A DNA stretch of 64,000 bases, taken from assembly GCA_949710005.1 (NCBI GenBank), contig OX453272.1:26242391-26306390 (forward strand), given 5' to 3'. The DNA is from Ricordea florida (taxonomy: Eukaryota; Cnidaria; Anthozoa; Corallimorpharia; Ricordeidae). Below the pieces are notes generated by a model. It ran no database searches and was not told the DNA's origin. It saw only the letters and a list, made by a program, of their open reading frames with translations. A program made the translations under genes and the position numbers. Shown piece after piece: positions 11,390-22,069 of this stretch. Numbering within the stretch: position 1 is the first letter of the stretch; the number at the start of each line of letters is the position of its first letter.

Positions 11390-14350
11390 AAAACGTTTGA
11401 TCTATATAATTACAAAATACGAGTTTTAAAAATCAGAACTGACTTAGAATCCTTCATTTCACTTGCAATATTATTAAAAAGTTAGGATCCATTAAAATAA
11501 AAAGACTTCCTTGCCGTTTCAGTTCGGACTTTGGGGAGCAGCAAGTTGTGCCCACTTCCCCTCGTGTTGTGGACTGTTCTAAAAACCTTAAAATAATCTT
11601 TAAAAAACATTGGAGGGGATCCCTTCAAGCATTTAAAAGTCAAATTAATAGTATCACGCCTCATAGACAAGGGAAGCCACTTTAAATTCTTCTCGGCGTC
11701 TGAATCTTTGGTCTTCAAAACAATCTTAGCTGCCCTTCTTTGTGCTCGATCAAACTTATCACGTTCTATTTTCCCAATGCTGCTCCAAGCAACATCGCAA
11801 TAATCCATAACCGGCAGCATCGACAGTTAGATTGCTTCTAATTCTTCCGAGGACACCGATTCTCTTGGAAATCTTAACCAATATCTTATCCACGTGCTGT
11901 TTGAAATTGAGATTTGCATCTATTAGCACGCCAAGGTATTTGTAATGTTGTGCTTAATTTATCGGCTTATCCCCGCGGAATGAGCTACATGGCCCATCTG
12001 AAAGGGTAGCCGACACGATTCGTTGTTGAGTGCCGAAAATAACGTATTCGGTCTTCACAGGATGAATGTACAGCTTATTAAGATGGGTCCAGGACTGCAA
12101 CTGTTTTAGATCTTTATTCAAAACGGTACTTATGTTTCCGATATTGGAGTCAGCGTAGAAAAGGACAGCATCGTCCGCATAAAGTAGGATCTTTGACTGG
12201 AGTAAACAGTTGGGCAAGTCATTGATGTAAATCGAAAACAAAATCAGACCAAATATGGACCCTCGTGGGACGCTAGATTTTATCTGCTGAGGTGCAGACT
12301 GTGCGCTGCCATAGACAACAGATTGACATCGACTCGTAAGATAGTTCTTAAACCACCTCAGTTCATGGTTGTTGATACCATACCCAGGCAGTTTCTTTAG
12401 GAAGAAGTTGGTGATTTACACTGTCGAAGGCTTTTCGAAAGTCGACAAAAACACCGCTGCTGTAACACAGCCTTCGTCAATGCCTTTCCTAATACAATCC
12501 GTGAAGTATGTAACCGCGTCCTGGGTAGAATGATTTTTTCGAAAACCACACTGGAAGGAAGATAGCTGACTGGACTTATCTAAATGTTGGAGGAGCTTTA
12601 TTTGCACGGCTCTTTCAAGCCGGGATCTTCGAAGCCACCGGTAAAACGGAGATGGGACGGTAGTTATCCATACACTTCTTATCCCCATCTTTATAAAGTG
12701 GAACCACCCTTGCATAATTCCATTCCTCCGGTAAAACTGCAGAAGAAATCGAAAGATTTATTACGACTGTTAGCGGAGCTGAGATGCTTGGAGCCGCATC
12801 CTTTAGTGAACGGGCTGGAATTCCGTCAAGTCCTGTACCTTTCGATATTTTAAGCAGCCTAAGTTGACGAAGAACAAACGCAGCTGATACTGGTTTCAAA
12901 GAGAACAAAGATTGACTTGAATTATTCAAACATGCTTCTGTGCTCAGCTGGTTCCAGTTAAGAGGTGAAATACTAGAAAGCAACTTTTCCATAGCATTTG
13001 TAAAATATGTGCAGAAACCGTTTGCAATAGTAAGGGCATCCGTGGTTGTCTTTCCATCTACTGTGATAGGCACAATAGAAGCTGACGGTTAAGATTTAAC
13101 CGATTTGTTGGGAAGGACCTTCTCAATGTAGCTTTCCACAAATTCTTGGGATCATCAGAATTTTCTTCTATGATTCTGCGGTTGTAGCTGGATTTCGCTT
13201 TTCTAATCATGGCAGTAACCTGATTTCTCAAACTCTTGTATCTAGACCAGTGTAATTCGGTGTTTGTCCTGCGAGCTTGGCGGTAAAAATGATCTCTCTC
13301 GGCCATTACTTTCTTTATCTCGTTTGACAACCAAGGGATATTTCTGCCGCGAACTTTCTTGTCAATTTCAGGTGCATGGTTATCAGCCACGTGCAAGAAA
13401 CATGTTTTGAAGTTCAACCACGCATTATCGACGTCCTGACACTCACTGAGGCTGTCCCAGGAGACAGATGACAGATCTTCATTAAAACGTTTAGGACAAT
13501 ACTTGCTGTAGTTTCTGCATTTTATCGTTCGTGGTTTAAACTTAAGCGAGTTCAACTTTCTAACAAATGCCGTCATGTCATGATCACTGAGTGCTGACTT
13601 GACCACCTTGACTAAGGTAATATTCTGTGGTTGAGAAGTACAGATAATGTCAATAAGAGTTTGGGATTCCCTTGTGAATCTTTTAGGCTCATTAACAACC
13701 TGTGTCATGTTCATGCTTTGAAGAATGCTCTTGAGCTTCTTTGTTTCTCCCTGACACCTCGCACCAGGTGAAAAATTACAATTAAAATCGCCCATTATAT
13801 TGGCAACTTCTAAAACATTCTCAAACGACGACATAAACTCCGCATCCAAGAAATCAGATCCATCTGGGGGACGATAAAATGTTCCCAACAGAATCCCTTT
13901 TCAATGAGGCTGAATAAGTTCTATCCAGATAGCTTCTAGCTCGGGTTTTTCTAAATCTTCTCTTCTAAAAGCCGATAAAGAATCCGCTAAATAAACAAGA
14001 ATCCTACAACCTCTGTGATTACTCTGTCGATCCTTTCGGTAAAGTTTATAGCCATCAATCGTTATTTCAGTATCACTAACATTATTGGAAAGATGACTTT
14101 CAGTAACTCCAAGAATGCTGATTCCTTTATGTGACTCTAGTAAAGCTCGAACTTGGTCAATCTTTGGTAGCAGACATCGTCACTTTTAAGACTTTAAAAC
14201 CCATTTCTTCCACTCGAGCATTACTGAACAAATTTCCTGTTCGTTCGCGAGATCTTCAGAAGTGTCTTTTGATCAAATATGGAGCGAAAGGAATGAAAAC
14301 CCACCTTGACAATCTTTGCGTTGAGCTCGACACAACAGACGCCATTTTGT
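11390..14350 (-). mobile_element. Decayed CR1/L2-type LINE, minus strand
   Basis: A non-LTR retrotransposon with APE endonuclease followed by RT can be traced through several frames on the minus strand, in the intron between exons g and h. The jockey/CR1/L2 assignment is from general resemblance of the endonuclease and of the C-terminal RT tail. The 5' border near 14350 and the 3' border near 11390 are approximate. No target-site duplication was established. Confidence 0.8.
11400..14165 (-). pseudogene. LINE endonuclease-reverse transcriptase, broken
   Basis: Minus strand, 5' to 3'. Endonuclease start (about 14160-13890) with 'ILGVTESHLS', interrupted by a TGA near 13895. Main endonuclease (13888-13058) with 'GTFYRPPDG', 'MGDFNCNFS' and 'LSDHD'. 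RT fingers (13073-12615) with 'GLDGIPARSL' and 'NYRPISVLPV', then a frameshifted 'FQCGFRKNHST'. Catalytic motif C (12241-11954) 'LLYADDAVLFY'. C-terminal domain (11820-11482) with 'DYCDVAWSS'. A further stop near 11482 cuts the last about 25 codons. At least four stops or frameshifts make it inactive. Confidence 0.85.
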
Positions 14351-14545
14351 AAGCATGTGCTGCCGCTTTAATGTCTCAACCCCTCCCCCCTCATATATGA
14401 ATATAAAACAATAGCACGAGTTTGTGGACAAAACCAAACCTAGTGGGGGAGACGGGGAGAAACCTGTTTAATTCACATTTAATGCTGATTTAATGCATAA
14501 GTTAATTGTCTAACGGGAATGGAGTGACAAATCCAACCACCACTA

Positions 14546-14578
14546 TACCTCATGGTATGACGTACATACCATGAGGTA
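14546..14578. repeat. Perfect 14-bp palindrome arms, 5-nt spacer
   Basis: TACCTCATGGTATG (14546-14559) is exactly reverse-complementary to 14565-14578, separated by 'acgta'. It lies just outside the LINE 5' border, in DNA with no gene; possibly the hinge of a small inverted-repeat element. Confidence 0.75.
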
Positions 14579-15284
14579 AAAATGACGTCGTAGCGAAATG
14601 AAAATGGCGGCTGTCGATTCTCGCTTTAAAACTGTTTACGAGAGGTGTCACCAGGGAAATTAAGGAAAACACGATCACGATGAAACGTTGACTAGGCTGG
14701 GACCAAAAAGTAGCGTGAATGAATCACCCAGTGAAACTGCACGTGCAAAATAAAGTCCGGTAAGTCTCTTTGACGCCGTCATGTTTGCTTAAACTCCCTA
14801 CTGAGATTGCTTCATTGGTATGTAGCAAAACAATTATTCCCTTCAATCTCGCTGAATAGTGGCCTTAGAAATATTTACTTCGTTGCCTCGCAGTTCGGAA
14901 AATATTCTGCCACTCTTCATCTCGATTTCTGAGAATAATTGTCAATTTTTCACATCCTACGAAATGAGTAGTGCCGGGGCTTCTGGTAAATGCTTGTGCA
15001 GGTGAGTTTTGGTGGAAATAACAAAATGGCCGCCTTTAATTCTCGCTTGACAGCTGGCGCTGTTTGCGAGAGATGTGAGAGAGGTTGCTTCATTGCTTTA
15101 TACTAAAACTATCGCGGTGAATAGTGGCTGTGCCACTATTCACCTCGATTTCACGAAATAATTGTTGATAACTGACAAATAACAATAGTTTTATCCGCTC
15201 ACTAATTGTTTAGTATTGAACTTAAATTTGAATTATTTGTACTTAAATAGCGTGTCACTGTTGTTCCTTACGTTACCTTTATAT

Positions 15285-15455
15285 TACATTGGAACCTCGC
15301 TATCTCCAACTCCATTATCTCGGACCTCCCGCTATCTTGAACTCCAATCCATTTCCCGTGGGTTTGCCCTTGTTTTTCAGTCATTTACTAATGGCTATCG
15401 CGAACTGTTTTTAAATTCCCTTCGTCTAAATCAACTCCGGTTATCTCGAACTCTA
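15285..15455. mobile_element. Degenerate pogo/Tigger-like terminal sequence (tentative)
   Basis: Repeated words of the form 'ctatctcgaactcc' (for example about 15297, 15314, 15334 and 15438) resemble the 'gataactcgaac' motifs at the ends of pogo/Tigger DNA transposons. A similar word, 'cttttctcgaactagttttcg', lies at about 15770-15795. No transposase is present. Confidence 0.35.
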
Positions 15456-15903
15456 ATGGCATAGTTTATATATAAACTGTGACATCTGAAAGTGTCAGAT
15501 CGCAGCTGGAAAGTGTACTAAAATTACACAAAACCTTTATTAAATTGAATTGTAGTTGCCTATTCTATTCAACTTAGTTGCGCCCCGGTAGCCAATGTTC
15601 ACTAGTTAAAGAATGAAACAAACAGCTTTCTCAAACACAGACTCATCTTATGATTGACTGCGGGTGGTACATGTATGTATGCAGTCGCATAAATAATACA
15701 AAACGTAAGACAGACGTTATGTTAATGATTAAAGATTTCATTGAATTTGAGCCTGACCTGCTTTTCTCAAACCCTGCTTTTCTCGAACTAGTTTTCGTTT
15801 CCCCTGAGATTTGTACTTGAAAACTGTGCTCCCTTTGCATTTTACTTGATCCTTGGGCGAGACTTACTTGTGTTCTGTTTTTTTTTTCTTGTTTTAACTT
15901 CAG

Positions 15904-16047
15904 TTCCTCATAAATCAAAAGAAGAACGTGTTTCATAACGATCACAACTCAATGACCCAATGGCTGAACGAGACAGAAGAGCTTGTCAAATCCTTAAAGC
16001 CTGATATGGATTCTAAGAAAGCATCGAAGATACAAAAAAAGTTGATA
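15904..16047 (+). CDS. Spectrin-repeat gene, exon h
   Basis: Acceptor with a long T-run ending 'cttcag', donor 'gtaagt'. 144 nt, in frame at both ends (48 codons). Contains MTQWLNETEELVKSL, a textbook spectrin-repeat helix A pattern (W-L-x-x-x-E). Confidence 0.78.
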
Positions 16048-16280
16048 GTAAGTACAATTTTTGCGCTTTCTTTCAGTGGGGACCTATGTTGCCAGTGATT
16101 TTGTAAACTTTGTCTCTTGTTTGTGAGCCCTTTATTCCTCTACGGAGATTAACAAATTTTCTTCCAAGATTAACAGGACAAAGAAACTGGAACTTAAGGC
16201 GTAATATTAAACCTCTGCAGCATAAATAAATGCGGTTTTAAGTAAATGTGATCTGGTCCTAGAATAGAACATGTTTAAGC

Positions 16281-16281
16281 C

Positions 16282-16330
<49 letters not shown>

Positions 16331-16333
16331 TTA

Positions 16334-16368
<35 letters not shown>

Positions 16369-16400
16369 GCGTATCTGGCTATGTATCTATCTGTCTGTCT
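16281..16400. repeat. Microsatellite (CTAT)n then (CTGT)n
   Basis: About twelve CTAT units followed by about eight CTGT units and then degenerate copies. Confidence 0.95.
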
Positions 16401-16690
16401 ATCCACCGACTATCTCTATCTAACTGCATTGACAATATTTGAGTAACGTTTTATTAACATAGGTGGCCTGCACTTAAACCGAGGAGGTGTTTTTATATTC
16501 ACTAGTAATTTTAGGGAATACATCAACCTTGATTGAATTCAGTTTGATATAGAGATTGAGAATCCAGCCTTTGTTTCTCCTCCTCTAGCTACTAATGTTG
16601 AGTCGTCGTTTAAGAACATTCACAATTCTAGGGGTTCTAAGATTGACTCGCTCAATATTGCTAGCATCTGGTTGATGAATTCCTCATTTT

Positions 16691-17419
16691 GACCAGCTCC
16701 CAGTTGGCTTGGTAGCTCAGTTGGTAGAGCACTGCTCCGGTATCGCAGAGGTCATGGGTGCGAATTCCGTTCAATCCTGAGTTTTTTTCAGGCTTTAAAA
16801 TTCACAGCTGCTTAAGTTGTGTACATAACTGCGATGATCATTTAATGTTATTACATATTAATCCGCAGTTCAAATATATGGTCTTTCATATATTCATTTG
16901 CATCATTCTTCTTCATCTACGGGTATATAACGAACTCACAATACGACCAGCTCCCAGTTGGCTTGATAGCTCAGTTAGTAGAGCACTGATCCGGTATCGC
17001 AGAGGTCATGGGTTCGAATCCCGTTCAGGCCTGAGCTTTTTTTTTCAGGCCTTAAAATTCACAGCTGCTTAAGTTGTGTACATAACTGCGATGATCATTT
17101 AATGTTATTACATATTAATCCGCAGTTCAAATATATGGTCTTTAATATATTCATTTGCATCATTCTTCTTCATCTACGGGTATATAACGAACTCACAATA
17201 CGACCAGCTCCCAGTTGGCTTGATAGCTCAGTTAGTAGAGCACTGATCCGGTATCGCAGAGGTCATGGGTTCGAATCCCGTTCAGGCCTGAGCTTTTTTT
17301 TTCAGGCTTTAAAATTCACAGCTGCTTAAGTTGTGTACATAACTGCGATGATCATTTAATGTTATTACATATTAATCCGCAGTTCAAATATATGGTCTTT
17401 CATATATTCATTTGCATTA
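16691..17419 (+). mobile_element. tRNA-derived SINE, three head-to-tail copies
   Basis: Units start at 'gaccagctcccagttggctt' at 16691, 16945 and 17202 (periods 254 and 257). Each has a tRNA-like head with A box 'TAGCTCAGTT' and B box 'GGTTCGAATCCCG' (slightly altered in copy 1), a T-run, then a shared tail that includes 'aactgcgatgatcattt'. The head folds roughly like a tRNA with GGT (Thr) in the anticodon position, but the stem is imperfect, so these are SINE promoters and not tRNA genes. The array is flanked by the 8-bp direct repeat CTCATTTT at 16683-16690 and 17420-17427. Removing the array and one repeat rejoins the LINE endonuclease frame. Confidence 0.88.
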
Positions 17420-18530
17420 CTCATTTTTATGCAAAATCAAACATTCGATATCTTGGCTCTTAACGAAACTAGACTCGACAGTTCTATTCCAAATACTTTA
17501 ATACACCTCCCAGGTTATAATCTAATTAGGTATGACAGAAACAGGAGCGGCGGAGGTGTGTGTACCTGTATCCAATTGTATTAATTATAGAAGGCGATTT
17601 GATTTAGAGAGTGATCTTTTGGGAATACTAGCTTTGGGAATCAAGAAACCGAATTCGAAGCCTTTTCTGGTTTTTTGTTGGTACGCATTCATCAGTAGAG
17701 TATTTTGACATCTTTGAATCGCTTTATGTAAAAGCTGAAAATCAGTATTCGACTATTTACATAACTGCTGATATAAACTGCAATCTTTTACAAGACTCCC
17801 TGGACCCACAGACAATTCGCCTCATTAACTTTATGGAAGCACACCAATTTTCACAAGTGATCACCGAACCGACGAGATTAACAAATATCACCTCTTCCTT
17901 AATTGATGCTGAGAGCATTATCTTCTCCGGTGTTTATCCTCTCGCCATAAGTGACCACAATCTCATCTTTGCAGTTCGGAAAATCGGCATTCCTATGCGG
18001 AGTCCTAGATACGTTGAAACACGTAATTTTAAAAGATTCCATGGCAACTCTTTCCTTTCGGACGTAAAAGATGCTAATTGGCCTCAAATTAATAATAACT
18101 CAAGCAATGTAAACAAGGTCTGGCTTGATGGAGTCGTTTTTCTTAATATTTTTAATAAACATGCCTCGAAACGCGGTGTGAAAGTACGGAATAAGCCAGT
18201 ACCTTGGTTAAATTCTGAGGTAAAGAAGGAAATCTTTAAGATAGATTTCTTGAAGAGGAAAGCCATAAAATCCGGATCTGAAAACCGGATTGTTCTAATT
18301 ATAAGCGCGCTGAAAATGCAGCTACTGAATAGTCGCATAAGGTGCCGAAAATCAAAAGACTATCGCGTGAAATTAAACGAGACCGCTGGTGATCAAAGTG
18401 CTACATGGAAGGTGTTAAATGACTTAATGGGATAAAAGTCGGCTGCTACTGAGGTAAACGAAATTTCACCGCCAGGCAACACTACCGTAGGCAATGCAGG
18501 TGACATTGCAAACCATTTTAATTCCTACTT

Positions 18531-18840
18531 TAAAGTCAAAGTCAAAGTCAAACTCTATTTAGGCAGGGTGGCCCCATCAGCCAAAGGCTGGTCTCAACAG
18601 GAGCCCCACATAGGTTATGATTACTACATAAGAATGTAATTATTTTCAAATATTTTAAAGGCTAAAAGGGAACGACGAGGCTATGGAAGAACAACTGGTG
18701 ACTTTAAAAAGTAATATCTAAGAAAGCTCTTAAAAACGGAAAGCGATTTAGCCTCCTTTATTTGTGCAGTTAAGTTATTGAAAAGAATTGCACCAGAGTA
18801 TCTAAACGTGCTTTTTCCTAACGTTAACTCAGATTACTCA
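18531..18840 (-). mobile_element. 3' fragment of another LINE nested in the first
   Basis: The minus strand reads an RT C-terminal tail with 'LTLGKSTFRYSGAILFN' and 'KSLSVFKSFL', a stop near 18681, a short 3' UTR, and a terminal TTTGAC repeat (18532-18551 on plus as 'aaagtcaaagtcaaagtca'). The plus-strand LINE frame breaks off at 18530 and resumes after about 18840. Confidence 0.75.
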
Positions 18841-20598
18841 GATTGGTCCAAATCTTGCTACAAGCCTTCCTGCGTCACCCATTAATCCAGAGGTCTATTT
18901 GAAACGGGCGCTGACTACGTTCGAGTTTTTAGAAATTAGATCTTCTAGAGTTTTAAAATTACTAACACAAGTGGACGTTGCAAAAGCGACCGGCCTTGAC
19001 TAAATTTTCAACAAAATCCTCAAATTAGCCGCGTCAGTCATTTATAGACAATGACTGATTTGTTCAATCTTTCGTTAAAACATAAAACATTTCCCGGTGA
19101 TTGATGGCAAGCAAAGGTTTCCTCCGTATTCAAAGCCGGTGAGCGGAACGATCCTAATAACTATAGACCCATATCAGTCTTACCAGCTATAGCCCGGCTC
19201 TTTGAAAAGTTACTTCATGAACAAATTTATGACTATCTAATTAGAAATAAGATTTTTAGCCCACGTCAGTCTGGATTTAGATCGCTCCACTCAACAGTAA
19301 CCGCTCTTTTAGACCTCACCAATCAGTGGTGTTTCAATATAGAGAAGGGGCTGATTACTGGTGCTGTCTTTCTGGATCTCAAAAAGGCCTTTGACACGGT
19401 AGATCATGAACCATTACTAAATTAGAATACGGTGGCTTTCGTTCCAACTCTTTAGAGTAGTTTAAATCCTATTTATCAAGTGGATCTCAAGCAGTGTATG
19501 TTAACGGAACACTTTCCGACTGGAGAGAGCTTTTTCAAAATGTGGAGTCCCACAAGGCTTAATTCTTGGACCACTCCTTATTCTGCCGGATTTAAATAAA
19601 TGATCTCAGTGAGACAACTGATTATGCTACCGTACGAATGTACGTGGACGATACCAATGTGAATTTTATGGCTTGCAGTATGCCTGAGCTACAACATGAT
19701 ATGAACATTGACTTACAACATTTGCAACAAGGGCTCATAGCAAGTAAACTGACTTTGAATGTTCTTAAAACAGAGTACATGGTAGTCGGGTCAAGACAAA
19801 GAATGGCAACTTTAACCCAAGGACTCGATTTTGCTATAAATGGGATCACACTAAGAAGAGTAAATAGTAGTAAATATATGGGTGTTGAATTAGATGAATT
19901 CCTGACGTGGGAATCTCTCATTTCAAGTGTTTGCAAAAAAGTCTCTTCTGGTATAGGCATCATACAAGAATGACTAAGCCCTTTGTCCCTTTTTCCAATA
20001 TGACTCGCGTTGATTATTTTAACATTGAATGGGATGACATCAGTGACCACATGAATAAACTTCAGATATTGCAAAATCGTGCCCCAAGAATTATCACAGG
20101 GGTGCACTACCTGATGCCCGCAATGAGATCAGTTGTTGAATAAGCTCGGTTGGTCTAATCTTAGAGTGAGGAGAAACAAACCTAAGATTCTAATGATGTT
20201 CAAAGTTAAGAACGATATGACCCCATTTTATCTAAAGGAAATATTTTCGAGAAACGTTGGGTCCTCTCTATATAATCTTAGATGATCAAGAACTGATTTT
20301 TATTGGAAGATCTTTGCCTACACTGGGGCAAAGTTATGGAATGCTCTATCGAACGAAATGAAGTGTATAAAGTCCCTTAGAGGTTTCAAGAACAAATCAG
20401 ATCTCAGTGTCTATTAAATCTTAACCTAAGTTTGTATATAGTCTTGACTTATTACTGTAGTAAATATTCTATTCAATTATTTAACTTTATTGGTAGGATT
20501 GTACATAATTTTAGTGTGTTTTTAATGGTTCACGGAAAACAAAAATGCAGTGACTGTAAATTTTTGAACAGAATTTCCGTGATTAAATAAAGATTTCT

Positions 20599-20697
20599 AT
20601 GTATGTTTGTATGTATGTATGTATGTATGTATGTATGTATGTATGTATGTATGTATCCATCCATCTATCCATCCACCCATCCATCCATTCATCCATC

Positions 20698-20731
<34 letters not shown>

Positions 20732-20800
20732 GCATCTATGTATGTATGTATGTATGTATGTATGTATCTATCTCTCTATCTATGTATCTACCTATATATG

Positions 20801-20831
<31 letters not shown>

Positions 20832-20847
20832 ATATGTATGTATCTAT

Positions 20848-20916
<69 letters not shown>

Positions 20917-20940
20917 GATCGATCTATCTATCTATCCTTC
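20599..20940. repeat. Compound microsatellite (TATG)n/(CATC)n/(TATC)n
   Basis: About 340 bases of tetranucleotide repeats directly after the LINE 3' end; probably expanded from its tail. The long open frames read through it (repeating YLSI/MYVC) are artefacts. Confidence 0.95.
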
Positions 20941-21417
20941 CAACTGGGCTATAGAGCAATTTTACTCTAGGAGCAGGCAAGTAGTATAGCGAAGAATCTG
21001 ACGGGGTTTGTGCTCATGGTAAGTTCCATGACTATTAGCAAAATATCAAGAATTAGCGAATTGTCAATGCAATTTATCTTGCCATAAATTGGACATCATG
21101 ATACTGATATTGGCCATATTCATTTTCTTAAGTTTCCTGATCATCGTTATGGAGGATTTTATGACAAGTGCAGTTTAGTAGCCGTTATTGGCGCACAGGA
21201 CCTTGTAACGGCGCTAACCAAACGCCCTTCATTTAATAGTAAATTATCGTTGTCCCTTCCAAAAATACTAGATTTGAATAAAGGTGAACGGTTTCGGAGT
21301 AGTCATCTTTATTAATTGTGAGAGCTGAGGTTCCCTGACTTGAACTGACTGCAATACAAATGTCTTGTCTCCGGAGTCAGACCAATAAATTATCTAATGT
21401 AAGTGCTGTTATTATAG

Positions 21418-21606
21418 GAGCGTTATGAGCAACTCGAGGAAAAGCAAGCCGTGATCGATAGAATTAACCGCGTTAGCCGAGAGATAGAGAACGAAACGCT
21501 GGAGCCCTATGAAAGTGAGCCGTTCGTGAATGACGCAGAGGCGCTTAGCAGCAGATGGAAGAAAGCCCGGGAGATCCTGGATTCATATGAAGAAAAAGTG
21601 GAAGAG
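21418..21606 (+). CDS. Spectrin-repeat gene, exon i
   Basis: Acceptor 'gctgttattatag'. Encodes ERYEQLEEKQAVIDRINRV and LSSRWKKAREILDSYEEKVE, clearly spectrin-like. The donor is uncertain: 'gag|gtgaaa' after 21606 keeps phase 0, but 'gtg|gtagca' about 16 bases later is possible. The next exon was not found. Confidence 0.65.
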
Positions 21607-21868
21607 GTGAAAACAGAAAGTGGTAGCACTAATTGCTGCTTTGCATTTATGAAGAGGAGGTTGTTTCCAGCGTGGACTTACAGCTGAGAAGGGAGGTGTG
21701 AGCACACGCCAACAAACAAAGTAGTGGAGAGAAAATCGAGCAAACGATAGAATACAAATATGCAACTTTAAAGAAGGCGGAGAATAGTGCTAATTAGAAT
21801 CAATGCTTATTTTAATGGCCAGGCAGATAGTCAAATAAAACGTTTACGGAAGATAAATTTAATCCTTA

Positions 21869-22063
21869 GGTTGTGGAGCCTCAATCAAATTGGTGTTGTA
21901 AATATAACAACTCCAAAATCGCAATTCAGGGTACGTTCCTTTGGTATGATCCGGATTTGGATTTGAGATCCGAGATCACACCGATCACGAAGCATCAAAG
22001 GAACCGTTGAATCCACTCAGGACAAGGATCTCGGATGACAAATTCAAATCCGAAACGCAACCT
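21869..22063. repeat. Degenerate inverted-repeat element (MITE-like)
   Basis: Ends in 'aggttg' (21869) and 'caacct' (22063). Inside, 'gatttggatttgagatccgagatc' near 21955-21978 is partly reverse-complementary to 'ggatctcggatgacaaattcaaatc' near 22027-22051. No coding content. Confidence 0.5.
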
Positions 22064-22069
22064 ATAATA

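Larger units (their letters stand above)
14360..15900. other. Intronic DNA without genes
   Basis: No exon-like frame. Contains short dispersed-repeat words ('tattcacctcgattt' near 15135 and similar) and a degenerate transposon end near 15290-15450. Confidence 0.5.
16458..20420 (+). pseudogene. LINE ORF1 end and endonuclease-RT, broken
   Basis: In order: ORF1 tail (about 16465-16690). Endonuclease pieces at 17428-18435, with 'ILALNETRLDS', 'ITADINCN' and 'AISDHN'. RT pieces at about 18850-20140, with 'KATGLD', 'NYRPISVLPAIARLFE', 'SGFRSLHST', 'FLDLKKAFDTVDH', 'YVDDTNVNF' (catalytic motif C at 19640) and 'LNVLKTEYMVVGS'. Stops and frameshifts occur throughout (for example near 17578, 18435, 19003 and 19424). 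Inactive. Confidence 0.85.
16458..20598 (+). mobile_element. CR1/L2-type LINE, plus strand, with two nested insertions
   Basis: Begins in what looks like the end of ORF1 ('LHLNRGGV', the esterase-like C-terminus of CR1-type ORF1 proteins), continues with an APE endonuclease and RT, and ends at 'gattaaataaag' directly before a TATG/TATC microsatellite, as these LINEs do. Two later insertions split it: a tRNA-SINE array (16691-17419) and a LINE fragment (about 18531-18840). It sits in the intron between exons h and i. Confidence 0.8.
3159..21606 (+). other. Gene span: spectrin-repeat / coiled-coil protein, nine exons (partial)
   Basis: Nine plus-strand exons with AG acceptors and GT donors join in phase with no conflict: phases run 0, 2/1, 0, 2/1, 0, 2/1, 0, 0. 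The joined product is highly charged, helical and heptad-like, with the 'W-L-x-x-x-E' and 'L-x-x-R-W' patterns typical of spectrin repeats (nesprin, dystrophin and plakin families). Such proteins are long cytoskeletal linkers. I cannot say which family; neither the first exon with the initiator ATG nor the last exon with a stop was found, so the gene extends both ways. Introns are 0.4-5.9 kb and loaded with transposable elements, all apparently intronic. Further short exons may have been missed. Confidence 0.7.

Noticed and set aside
16705-17290. Three functional tRNA-Thr genes
   Set aside because: A and B boxes are good, but the anticodon stem is imperfect and each is followed by the same SINE tail inside a transposed array, so these are SINE heads.
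20599-20989. Long overlapping open frames reading YLSI or MYVC repeats
   Set aside because: They arise from TATG/TATC microsatellite DNA, which lacks stops in all frames of one strand.
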